From Atherinomorus stipes (taxonomy: Eukaryota > Chordata > Actinopteri > Atheriniformes > Atherinidae): a stretch of DNA of 64,000 bases. Positions 23,824 through 33,861 of this stretch are shown here, piece by piece. Below the pieces are notes generated by a model. It saw only the letters and a program-made list of their open reading frames with translations. It searched no databases and had not been told where the DNA came from. Location: contig JALJCO010009080.1 of assembly GCA_023101725.1 (NCBI GenBank), positions 248,001-312,000 on the forward strand, read 5' to 3'. The position numbers and the translations under genes are program-made. Position 1 is the first letter of the stretch. Each line of letters opens with the position of its first letter.

Positions 23824-24558
23824 GGCACCGGGGCAAGACAGGAGGAATCAACAGAGCAGCTTTTTTTCTTTCCTCTTTCTTTTTTTTTAATGGAGGGAGC
23901 TCCGATCTACTCTGGGAATAAAACGGGACCCACAGTTGACTTTCTTCTCACTAACAAGGTAAATGTGATGTATGACGGAAATAATGATGCATAATATTGC
24001 AATGCTAAGTTTTTAGCATGTAAATAGCAGTATGACAGCCATATGACTGTTCCTGGAGAAGAGAGACACTCTAGCCACTTTGTTAAATTTAGATGATGCA
24101 GTAATTTTATAAGGTAATTGTTGTCTCAGCCTCTGAATTTGGATATTTGAACTACAAGCCAACGTTAGCCTGTTGTTACCGTTAGCATACAGTTTGTCAG
24201 TTTACTCAACGATCAAACCGTAAACAACCTGCAGATTTATAACTTCTACTTCAGTAGACATCGTGACTCTAACTCTGGGCTCAGACTGAATGTAATTTGG
24301 GTTAAATTAGAGACCAACGCAGTGGAAGCAGCTTATGCGTGTGCGCAACATTAGCGTCACTCCCTCTTGTCGCCAGAGGGGGCGAACTTCTGGAAAAAAG
24401 CTGGAACTTGTGCTGTACTTAACAATTCTGAAAGACGTCCTTCTGCTTTCATCACATCCCAGCTGTTTGCTGGGATATATTTCAGGATGAGCTACTGGGC
24501 AGCTGTTCTAACGTGCTTTCTGAATAAACCTGAGCTTCCGTGTGAATGATTTACTCAC

Positions 24559-24759
24559 ACTCTTGGTGATGTCGAGCCACTCTGAGATTCTCTGTTTGCT
24601 TCGTGTCATCAGCTCCTGTCTGCAGCGGCATAGTCTTGACACCCGTCTCCAGATGGCGGTTACCGCAGCTTCCCTGCCCCCCCGACAGCTCTGCTCTGGG
24701 CACCACTCCCTCAGCTCATCCAGCCGGCTTTGCAGGGCCTCCATCTCCTCGGACAGCTC
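24559..24759 (-). CDS. syne2: syne2 rod exon, 67 codons
   Basis: Phase 0/0; acceptor CCGTTCAG, donor GTGAGT. Begins ELSEEMEALQSRLDELREW and ends ISEWLDITKS. Classic helix with EWLDITK at the end. The following 4.6-kb intron is packed with transposon remains. Confidence 0.84.
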
Positions 24760-24829
24760 CTGAACGGGAGAAGCCGGTGTCATACACATGTGCAACATTC
24801 AGGCGTGTGGATGAGGAGTCTGTGCGTAC

Positions 24830-24974
24830 GCTGAGCTTTTCCTCGTGATCGGTGCTTTCAGCCAAACTGCTGACTTTCTCAGAGATCAGTTGCTGGAGCC
24901 TGCTCTCTGCACCTGTGATGCTCTGGGTGATGTCATCATGGGACTTGGTATAGTTTCTATACTGTTCTGCACAC
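24830..24974 (-). CDS. syne2: syne2 rod exon, 48 codons
   Basis: Acceptor CCTGTCCAG, donor GTACGC. First base completes R; reads CAEQYRNYTKSHDDITQ and ends DHEEKLS, phase 0. Helical, joins the exon 70 bases downstream. Confidence 0.8.
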
Positions 24975-25168
24975 CTGGACAGGAAAATGATGTCATATGA
25001 ACACAGCATTCTGTGAACAGACACCTTCAGTTCTCACAGCTTCAACAGAGTTCAATGAAGATTGGTTGAATTTTGTTCAATTTTCTAAACTGAATTTTTT
25101 GTTTGTTTGTTTGCACATGCAGTAACCTTCCATGAATCCGGACTCTGTCTTCCTCTCGAGTTTTTTAC

Positions 25169-25503
25169 CTGCTGAGACACTCCAGTCGAACTCGGCCCCT
25201 TGCCTGGAGAGTGGACACCCGGACCAGGAGCTGGCTCAGGACCTTCTCCTGAAGCTGCTCCATCTTTTGTGGGGACAAGCAAGTTTGCAGAGCGGCCTGG
25301 TTCTGGAGCTGTTCCACGTAGGTCTGGAAGTGCTGCTGCAGGGAGGCCAAGGCCTGCTGGGTGTCCTCCAGACTGTCACAGCACAGCCTGGCAGAGCCCT
25401 GGGGGGGCAGCATGGACACCTCGGTGTCCTGCAGATAGCGAACAGCGTCGCTGACAGCAGAGGTGTAGCCTCTCAGACACTCCCTGGCCTGGAGGATGTT
25501 CTC
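25169..25503 (-). CDS. syne2: syne2 rod exon, 111 codons plus two bases
   Basis: Acceptor TCATTCCAG, donor GTAAAA. Begins ENILQARECLRGYTSAVSDA, later QHFQTYVEQLQNQAALQTCL, and ends RLECLS plus AG (phase 2). Complete repeat-sized exon. Confidence 0.86.
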
Positions 25504-27518
25504 CTGGAATGACACACAACACACTGCTGTCAAGATTAACCCTGTAATTACTGGGATGTTTGTCCTTTCAGGATAGTATCATTCCATCTTTAACATACAT
25601 GCTTTAATTTACAATTTGTTTACATGCGATTCAAACTCCGGTTAGAAGACATCAGAATGTGTGTAGGTAATTATCAGCACTGCAAAAGCTGTCTGTTTAA
25701 CCAACTCTACTATTATATATCCAGCCAAAAGTCATTTTGATCTTGTTCAGAGTGATAAAAATGAGCAGAATATGTAAAATTATTCACCATGTTTGAGACC
25801 TTTTTTGTCTGTTTTTTTTTACTCTGTCCTGTCCGGCATCATGACAAGCTGAACGGTGGATAGATATGTCCCGCCGAGGAAGCCGTCTTTTATCTACGCC
25901 TGCCCTTGATACTTCAAATCCTTTTTATTGTAACATGATCTTATTTGTGTATCTCATTTGCTGTGCCTTAAACTGACAAATCAATACTGAACCTGACGGG
26001 AGATCAGAGGGGAAAGAGAGTGCAACAAGAAAGGTTAAGAGAAGAAGAGTATTCAGACAACAGCAAAGAAGTAGAACGAGGAACGGGAAAGAGACTAAAC
26101 TGGTTATTTCACACATATCTGCTTAAATCATATGACTGGGATTGAGGTCACACACTTATCTTCCACATCCAATTTAAGCTTTAAAAACGACACCACCCCG
26201 TATTAAATTATCTAACTATTTCTCTGGGCATTGTTTTTGCACATTAATGCATGTAACGCAAAAATAAAACAAAATAAAATAAAGGTTTTGGGTGATATGA
26301 TAGCTGCTATAAACTGTAAATCTCATCTTTTATTATGTGTCAATCAGGAGTAGGACTTTATCACGTTAATTGCGCAAAAATTAAACTGTTAAAAAATTAA
26401 CGCTTTTAATCGCAGTTTGCTTCAGAAGCAGAGTGGAACCTTTATTAGGGCAGAATTTCTGGTACAACAAGTTACGCTGATGGACACGGCAAAACTGTGA
26501 CTGCTGGTACATCTAGGAGGTTTTCAGACCCCTCTGATTTCTTTTTTCATATAAAGTAGCTATAAAAAAAAAAGTCTAGTGACATTTTCTGGTGTTATCG
26601 GAGACGTTTAGTGACAGCCGTGAAAGAACGTAACATTTACTTAGCCCCTCCCCCCTACTAGGCCCCTCCCCCATCACACACACACTAGAGGCTGCAGGAA
26701 GCATCAGCTGCAGACACCAGGTGATATTCACCTCCGCTCCATGACCCAGACAAAAACTCAACGCTGCCGCTGATCATCAGATATTAATACGTCCTAATGA
26801 AAGATTGGACAGAAACATTTTTAAAAGTACTCTAACATGTTTTAGTCTCTTGATTAAAAAACAGCCAGTTTAATAGTTAAAGTATTTTAACTTTAGGTCT
26901 GATAATTTGTCTGATAATTTTCATTTCTTTTAAATAAAAGTTTAAAAATAATTAAAATCCTTTGGTCAGCCAACAATAGAGTTTAAAATCTTAAAATCTA
27001 TGTCTATTATTTGATTCAGTTGCAAAATCGATTTCAATAAAGAAAATGTTATTTTGGGGGAGATTTTCTAATGTGATTAAAATGTAAATAGTAAATTAGA
27101 TAATTTTTTTTATCGCCTTCCACCCGTAGTGTCAATTCTTTGTCCAGAATTTTGTTCAGTTGCTCTTGTTTTAAGATCTTTTCTTTCAAATTGTGAAAGA
27201 AACAACACTGAATAAATGATTAACAGGCTGCTTTTAAGGTTTTTCAAAGTATTTCATATAGGATTTGGAATAAGTGTTTTAGTATTTGTTTTATGACATT
27301 TGACTAAAGCCTAGATACTTTTCTTATTTCAGGAACTCCTACCAAGTTCAACTACCTGTGTATCTGCAGGTCATTGCCTGAATCTTTTGAGTTAAGTGTG
27401 TTTGGCCAAATATGAACTCTGGTTGTGTGTGCGATCATTTTTTATATTTTCTGCCAAAGTTGTCAGTAATTATGAGAAGTTAACATAACAGTGATGGTTA
27501 AAGATACTTGAAACTTGC
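25504..27518. other. Intron, AT-rich, with an unnamed repeat
   Basis: At 26350-26420 ACTTTATCACGTTAATTGCG and TTAACGCTTTTAATCGCAG resemble a common fish repeat built on TTAATTAACGCG; a matching end may lie near 27090-27125. Nothing coding recognised. Confidence 0.4.
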
Positions 27519-29586
27519 CATTTGTGAGTCACATTCATGAAGGACTGCGTTCTTCAAGTCTGTCAGATCTTGAGCTCCTGGTCTTTCTCCGCGCCCCGTC
27601 CTCTGCTCCAGAACTTCCAGCGCTCTCATCTTCGCCTCCGCCGTCTGTTTCAGGACGGCGACTCTCTGGTATTCCCTCTCTATCAGCGTTTGATTCGGCT
27701 CCAGCGAAGGAAGCTTCTGTAGCTCACACTGGGTCTTTGAGAGGAAGCTCCGAGCGGCTTTCGTTTCTGATTCGAGGTCCAGGTCTTTGAGCGCGTCCAG
27801 CTCGATGAGCCTGAGGTTGTTGGAGAGAGCGGTCCTCCAGGTGTCGAGTTTCTCCTCGTTCTGTCTCAGCCTCTGCTGTTCTGTGGAGAGCTGGGAGGGG
27901 TAGAGGTCGGCAGAGATCCTCTGGAGCGCGGCGCGAGCCTCGCTGCACAGTTCCTTCATCAGAGGAAAGAGGATGAGGAGGGTGTGGCACAGCTTGAAGC
28001 TGTCCTCCAGGTCTCTGCTGTCCTCCTTGGTCCGGCGAACCTCCTCCTGAAAGCGCTCCCTGAGGTCCTCCACGCACTGCCTCGTGTTCAGGTACCTCTC
28101 GTGGTCTCTGGCTTTCCTTTCCAAGGTCAGAATTTTGTTTTGTAGTTCAGAAATGGCAGAGTTCAGCTCTCTTGTCTTCTCATGAGGAATCCACGGCATC
28201 AGCAGGTCCACCTGGGACTTGTGCTCCAAAATCAGGTGTTTAAAAGGTTCGTACGCTTGCAGAGACTCTCTTGTGACAGGGTAGCGATGTCTGTTCAGAT
28301 CCACTAATATCTCCCGTAGGCTTTTCTCGACAGTCGCCAGGTTTTTGTGTCTTGAGTCGGCAGTCTTGCAGAGTTCGTCCAGCTCCTGCTTCTTGGCCTT
28401 CCTGCTGCTACAGACGGCTCTGATGTCCTCTTGGAGGTTTCTGATCTTGTCAAAAAGCCGACAGCTCTCTGTGACGCTGAGCTCAGAAGCGATGTCTATA
28501 CTCCGGATGAGGAGCGCCTCGCAGACCGCCATCTGCCTCTCTGCCTCAGACAGCGTTTCCTGGATCTGCCGACCTCTGCGATCCAGCTCCGTTTGGCTCG
28601 GGAGGTCGCTGTCTGCGCTCCGCGAGGCCTCCGACTGCAGATGAGCCACAATCCAGGAGTCCAGATCTGCAATCTGCTCCCACAGCTTCTCCCGCGTCTG
28701 CAGTCCCGACTCTGCCTCCTTCAGAGCCCTGGACAGCTTCTCGGTGGTGGACTTGGAGAGTTCTTCCAGGCAGTCCAGAGAACTGTGAACGACTGGCACC
28801 TCCTCCTGCTGGTCCAGCTGAGGAAGGAGCTCTGTCACCTCCTCCACCAGCGTCTCCAGCTGGCCTTGCTTGCTCATTACCTCCGACTGCAGCTTCTTCA
28901 GGTCTCGGAGCTGATGGTGAACCTCCTCAGGAAGTAAAGGCATCCTCCTCCTCCTGCCCTCGATGTCCCTCTCCGTTTGCTTGGCCCACGCCAGCCCGTC
29001 CCTCATCACGGCCATTATCTTCTCCATGGTGGGGTTGCTGCTGCTCTTCGTCTGGGAGGACACCAGCTCCTCTGTCTGGGTGAGCTTGTCTCTGATCTCC
29101 TGGAGCTTGCTTTGTACCTCCTTTGCCTCCGTCTCCCACCGTGAGCCGTGGAGCAACTCCTCTGACAGCTGCTGGAAATGCGAGCACTGCTGCTGGACTG
29201 CTTTGACCTCAGCCATGGCCTGCATCAGCTGTTGAGCTTCCTTGCAGTTCCACTGACCGGCCGAGGAAAACGAAGCTTCTAGTTGTTTCCTGATGGTCTC
29301 CATGTGTTCCTGGAGACCCGACAGCTCTGACAGGAGGCCGGTGGTCTGCTGAGAGAGGAGCGTTGTGTGATGAAGACTGCTTTCTATACTTCTGTCCAGG
29401 GTTCTCCACTTTTCTTGGAGGGTCTTTAGCTCCGTCTGTGCAGCTTCTTGGTCCAAGCGACTCAGATGGAGACACAGCTTGGAATGGGTCATAAGCAGCT
29501 CCCCGAGCACGCTCCTGTTCTCCTCCATGCTTCTCTGTAAGGAGCTCAGCTGCTCTACTTCCTTCTCTCTGGTCTCCTGCGGAGAG
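27519..29586 (-). CDS. syne2: syne2 large rod exon, 689 codons, ending at a GC donor
   Basis: Acceptor TGTCTTTCAG; the leading C completes the previous codon. The frame is open for 2068 bases and encodes about six spectrin-like repeats, e.g. SPQETREKEVEQLSSL at the start, WAKQTERDIEGRRRR, ADLDSWIVAHLQSE, LDTWRTALSNNLRLIELD and LHECDSQM at the end. No GT donor gives a phase-0 exit. A GCAAGT at 27518-27513 (minus strand), which is the classic minor GC donor, exits in phase 0 and joins ENILQARECL in the next exon. Both open frame and composition are unambiguous; the 3' edge is the only inferred part. A single large rod exon is unusual in a gene whose other rod exons are 80-350 bases. Confidence 0.9.
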
Positions 29587-29642
29587 CTGAAAGACAAATC
29601 ATGACAGTAACATCATGGTGTTAACTGTAAAATAATAACAGA

Positions 29643-30126
29643 TGTTCGATATTGGCTTTTTTACCATCTCTTCATACCAGATACTACCATATATCAGATA
29701 CTAGAGGCAGTCGCAAAGTCTGAGGCAGTCTAATATAGATACGCAGGTACAGATACTACCATACAGAATATCAGATACTAGCAGGTATTAGTTAACATGT
29801 GGCTAATTCTAATGTTTCTGACAACTTGGTAACTGAACCAAGAACTTAAAATCAGACATATTATCAGCAGCTTCAAAGCAAGTCAGTCTGTAGCAGCAGC
29901 AGCTGCACCGTAGTCACATGACTCTGAAAGGAATGCTGGGATATGAAGTTCTTACAGGATAATAGGGACTTTTAGACATGCTGGGTGAACGCTGATGGAA
30001 CAAGATCCCACCACATTTTATCAGTAAAAACATTCATCTGGAAAAAAAAAAAACTACACTGATACGCATTTTAATACCGATATTGGACAATAATATCTGT
30101 AGGCCGATGATATCGGACATCCCTAA
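29643..30126. mobile_element. hAT-like non-autonomous element, copy A
   Basis: Ends GATGTTCGATATTGGC and GATATCGGACATCCCTA. The interior (CAGACATATTATCAGCAGCT, GACTCTGAAAGGAATGCTGG) matches the element at 43836-44895 over several hundred bases. This copy lacks the insert present there. Confidence 0.75.
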
Positions 30127-30166
30127 AAATAATGGATCTACATTGGGACCTTAATACCCAACAGTA

Positions 30167-30430
30167 CATACTAAAAATGTCCTGGGTCAAACTGCTGGGT
30201 TAGACAGGGACCAACTCATTTCTGGGTTACTTCAACCCAGAAATCTGGGCTGTTGACACAACTTCTGGGTTAAAATAAGCCAACATTGTAGTCAACACAA
30301 CCCAAATTCTGGGTGAAATATTCAAAGTGAAAGTTGGGTAAAAAAAAAAAACAACTCATTTTTCTGGGCTGAAGTAAGCCAGAAATTAGTTGGTCCCTTT
30401 TTAACCCAGCAGGGGTTTTTAGTGTGTACC
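30167..30430. mobile_element. MITE with long inverted ends built on TGGGTTA motifs
   Basis: Left TACTAAAAATGTCCTGGGTC and GGGACCAACT are mirrored at the right by AGTTGGTCCC and ACCCAGCAGGGGTTTTTAGT. Repeated CTGGGTTA/TAACCCAG inside. Ends next to exon 30466-30707. Confidence 0.75.
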
Positions 30431-30465
30431 GATAACTGAAAAGGAAGCAGGTCACGAGGACTCAC

Positions 30466-30707
30466 GTTTTCACAGCATCCAGTTCAGCTGTCAGTCTGTC
30501 TGTGGTGGTTTTCACTATGTGGATCTGTCTGCAGTAATCAGTCACCAGCTGCAACTGGGCTTGTTTGCTCTGGATCACAGCGGCTGCATCCTGAGCTGCG
30601 GTGCTCCACTGGTCCTCCAGGTAGTCCAGGGTCTCCGTGTCTGCAGCATCGGCCTCTGGAAGGTGAGGGAAGAGTGACAGCTGGTGCTGGGCCTGCTCCC
30701 TGCACTC
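30466..30707 (-). CDS. syne2: syne2 rod exon, 80 codons plus two bases
   Basis: Acceptor TTTCTGCAG, donor GTGAGT. Begins [19 protein letters not shown] and ends TAELDAVK plus AC; the next exon supplies C (T). The helix with [16 protein letters not shown] has the spectrin tryptophan. Confidence 0.83.
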
Positions 30708-30924
30708 CTGCAGAAACACAGAGGACAGATCCGGAGCTGATGCACCTCTGATGGACCACGGCTGTTTCACTGAAACAAGTTCACCTGTTAGCTTCGGTCC
30801 AGGTTCGGCCACGCCTCCTCTACACCTCTGGCATTCATCTTGTTCTCCATCACCTCGTCCATCCACACCTTCCTTCATCCATTCATCCATCCTCATCCTC
30901 CCACAGTTATTCATCCTCGCATTG

Positions 30925-31530
30925 TCTCACCCATCTATCCATCCACCCATCATCCATCCATCCATCCTCCTCCTCCCCATCATCCATCCATCCCACCTCC
31001 CTCCATTCACCTCCTCCCCCATTCATCCCTTTCTCACCCATCCATCCATCCATCCACCCATCATCCATCCATCCACACCTCCCTTTATCCATTCATCCAT
31101 CCTCATCCTCCCACATTTATTCATCCTCGCATTGTCTCACCCATCTATCCATCCACCCATCATCCATCCATCCATCCATCCATCCATCCATCCATCATCC
31201 ATCCATCCACACCTCCCTTTATCCATTCATCCATCCTCATCTTTCCACAATTATTCATCCAAATCCATCTCATCCTCCATCCATCCATCCACCCCTCCCT
31301 TTATCCATTCATCCATCCTCATCCTCCCACATTTATTCATCCTTCCATTTTCTTATCCATCCATCCATCCATCCATCCATCCATCCATCCATCCATCCAT
31401 CCATCCATCCATCCATCCATCCATCCATCCATTCATCCCTTTATCCATTCATCCATCCTCATCCTTTCACACTTATTCATCCTGGCATTGTCTCATCCAT
31501 CCATCCATCCATCCATCCACGCCTTCCTTC
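30925..31530. repeat. (CATC)n microsatellite complex
   Basis: Long runs of CATC/CCAT (31343-31435 is nearly pure) interspersed with near-copies of CACACCTCCCTTTATCCATTC at three sites, so a longer unit of about 120-170 bases is also repeated. Pyrimidine-rich sequence continues to 31800. The 374- and 325-codon plus-strand frames here are artefacts. Confidence 0.9.
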
Positions 31531-31871
31531 CTCATCCAGTCATCCCCCCTTTCCCTCCTTCATTCTTTTTCGTTTTCTTCCTTCATTTTTTCTTTGATCA
31601 TTTCCACCCTCACCTATTCATCCTTCTTTTTCCTTTCTTCCCCCTTCATCCCCACACTTCATACCACATCTTTTGTCCACTCTCCCACATCCAACTTTCC
31701 TTCCTCGACCATCCATCTATCACCCCCCCACCCCACCCCCATCTTCCCTCCCAGCTCTATCCATCATTCATCCTTCCATCATTCTCTTCCCCCCTTATTC
31801 GCTTTTCCCAGCATTAATAGACACAGGTCCTCGGGGGTAGGTGGGTGGGTGGCAGGGGGTGTCAGCCTCAC

Positions 31872-32030
31872 CTGAATCTCCTCCACCTGCCGGGCCATGG
31901 CTGCAGGACTGAGCTCAGCAGGACGGTTCTTGAGGCTCAGAACTTTAGAGACTAATCTGCTGAGTGGAAGGTCCAGGTGGTCCCTGGTGGACGTGATCAC
32001 AGCCTCTGCAGCATCATCCTGCGGTTTACC
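31872..32030 (-). CDS. syne2: syne2 rod exon, 53 codons
   Basis: Phase 0/0; acceptor CGTGTGAAG, donor GTGAGG. Reads [20 protein letters not shown] and ends MARQVEEIQ. It lies right beside the (CATC)n-rich tract that fills the following intron. Confidence 0.78.
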
Positions 32031-32110
32031 CTTCACACGCAGACACACAAACATCACACGTTATTTTCTATCATAAAAACCTGAAAGTCCAGCCGACTGC
32101 AGCTTTCTAC

Positions 32111-32350
32111 CTGAATGAGCTGACTCATGGCTCCGGTTCCTGCCAGCTGCTGGACCTCTGAGAACATGCTCTCCATGGCTGATTCCTCTGGAGGCTCCAC
32201 AGTTGTTTTCTCACAAGTCAAAACATCTCCTTCATCTCCGTTTTCCTGAGTGGACAATCCATCCAGCTGGGCTGTCTCGCCCTGGACAACATCCACGGAT
32301 GATTTCTCAACCGCCTGAAGGGATACCTCGTCAGCATTCAACCCCTTTTC
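32111..32350 (-). CDS. syne2: syne2 linker exon, 80 codons
   Basis: Phase 0/0; acceptor CAACAG, donor GTAGAA. Begins EKGLNADEVSLQAVEKS, acidic and low in hydrophobics, then ends MFSEVQQLAGTGAMSQLIQ, returning to helix. It links the disordered insert to the next rod segment. Confidence 0.8.
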
Positions 32351-33030
32351 CTGTTGTGGGCATGAAACAGCAGCATAGGGAACATTTGAATTTGGACCAG
32401 TTAGACATGTTCAACCCATCTGACTGGAAAATCTTAGAGCGTGTTAATTCTCTTTACTTGCAATCATATGACACAAATGTCTCAGGCTCATGTTTGCTCT
32501 GCATGCACTTAAAGTAAAAGAAGCTATAAACTGTAAATAAAAAAAGAAAAAATAAACACCTGTTCGCCTTCATAAAACGGCGTGAGTAAGCAGCAGCAAG
32601 TATGCAGGAGAATGAACATTTAAAGAAATGCACACATACTGTATGACCTCCCAACAACCACATCACATCTGTCTCCTTGAATATGCAGTATGGACTTTTA
32701 GAGGGAGTTTTATTTTATGATTGGTAGATATGATGAAAGCAGGAATTCCCATGTTAACTCTTATTTATTCTCATGCTGGAAGTAAGAACAGGTGGTTCTG
32801 CAAGACGGGTTATATACGGTATAAGACAAGTGGAGAGTAAGATCTGGTGAAATCATCACTTTAAATCTTTTTGTTTGGCCTTTAATTGCTCTCTTATGCA
32901 TGCAGAATTTCAACATTTTACTTCAAGAGTCTGTTAGGACAGATCTGCACGGGTAATCTGCTGCTGGCTATTCTTTTTTTTTTTCTTCAATATGTGCATA
33001 TATACGTATATATCTGTATATACATATATA
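32351..33030. other. Intron, no feature recognised
   Basis: Only short open frames without splice context. Ordinary AT-rich intron. Confidence 0.4.
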
Positions 33031-33166
33031 TATATATTCATTCATTCATTTTCTGTACCGCTTATCCAGTTCAGGGTCGCGGGGGTTGCTGGAGCCTATC
33101 CCAGCTATTATCAGGCGAGAGGCGGGGTACACCCTGGACAGGTTGCCAGTCTGTCGCAGGGTATAA
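33031..33166 (+). repeat. Short interspersed repeat common in fish
   Basis: TTCTGTACCGCTTATCCAG, then GGAGCCTATCCCAGCT and GCGGGGTACACCCTGGACAG are a sequence I recognise as widespread in teleost genomes. No internal tRNA-like promoter was checked. Confidence 0.7.
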
Positions 33167-33274
<108 letters not shown>

Positions 33275-33486
33275 CCTGATTATTTAAATTGTAATTATTT
33301 AGTAAGAATGATTTAAATTTTTGACAATTTAATTATCTCACATACAGAAGTAAAAGAATAAATTTCAATATTTACATCTTAAAAATCTTTTTTTTCCCGC
33401 CACAGGCAGGAAAATGACCAAACATGGACATTTTCTGCCTTTACGGTTCAAAACGTCACAAGCAGCGGTGAATTGTGAGAAATATT

Positions 33487-33524
33487 CTTCAGCGAAGTCA
33501 GCGAGGATGCTGACTTCGCTGAAG
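33487..33524. repeat. Perfect 16-bp hairpin
   Basis: CTTCAGCGAAGTCAGC, six-base loop GAGGAT, then the exact reverse complement GCTGACTTCGCTGAAG. Isolated in the intron before the giant exon. Might be the remnant of a foldback insertion. Confidence 0.85.
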
Positions 33525-33861
33525 TGTTGATTGAGGGCGGACAGGGGGCGGGGCCAACGTCCGCTCTGGAGGAATGGGACATACTACACCCCTAAACCTT
33601 CATGGGAACGTGGGTTCCAGGGGTGCGAGGGTGGAAGTGGGGGGTGGGGTGTTGGACTGGACCTTTGACCAGCAAGATGCCATATCAGGGAAGAAAATCC
33701 AGGGTTGCAAATGAGGCTTTTCAGCAGCGCTGAAGACGGGCAAAATTCAGAATCCAAGATTTATAGTACGACTTCTCCCCACAACAGTCTCATCACTCAG
33801 CACCCTTCAATAAAATATCTGAAGTCATATTTTAGCATCAGACAGCGGCAGATGAGCCTAC

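Noticed and set aside
25132..25512. Plus-strand 126-codon leucine-rich frame
   Set aside because: Antisense of a confident syne2 rod exon; coiled-coil exons commonly leave open antisense frames.
30751..31875. Plus-strand frames of 374 and 325 codons rich in H, P and S
   Set aside because: Translation of (CATC)n and flanking pyrimidine-rich DNA.
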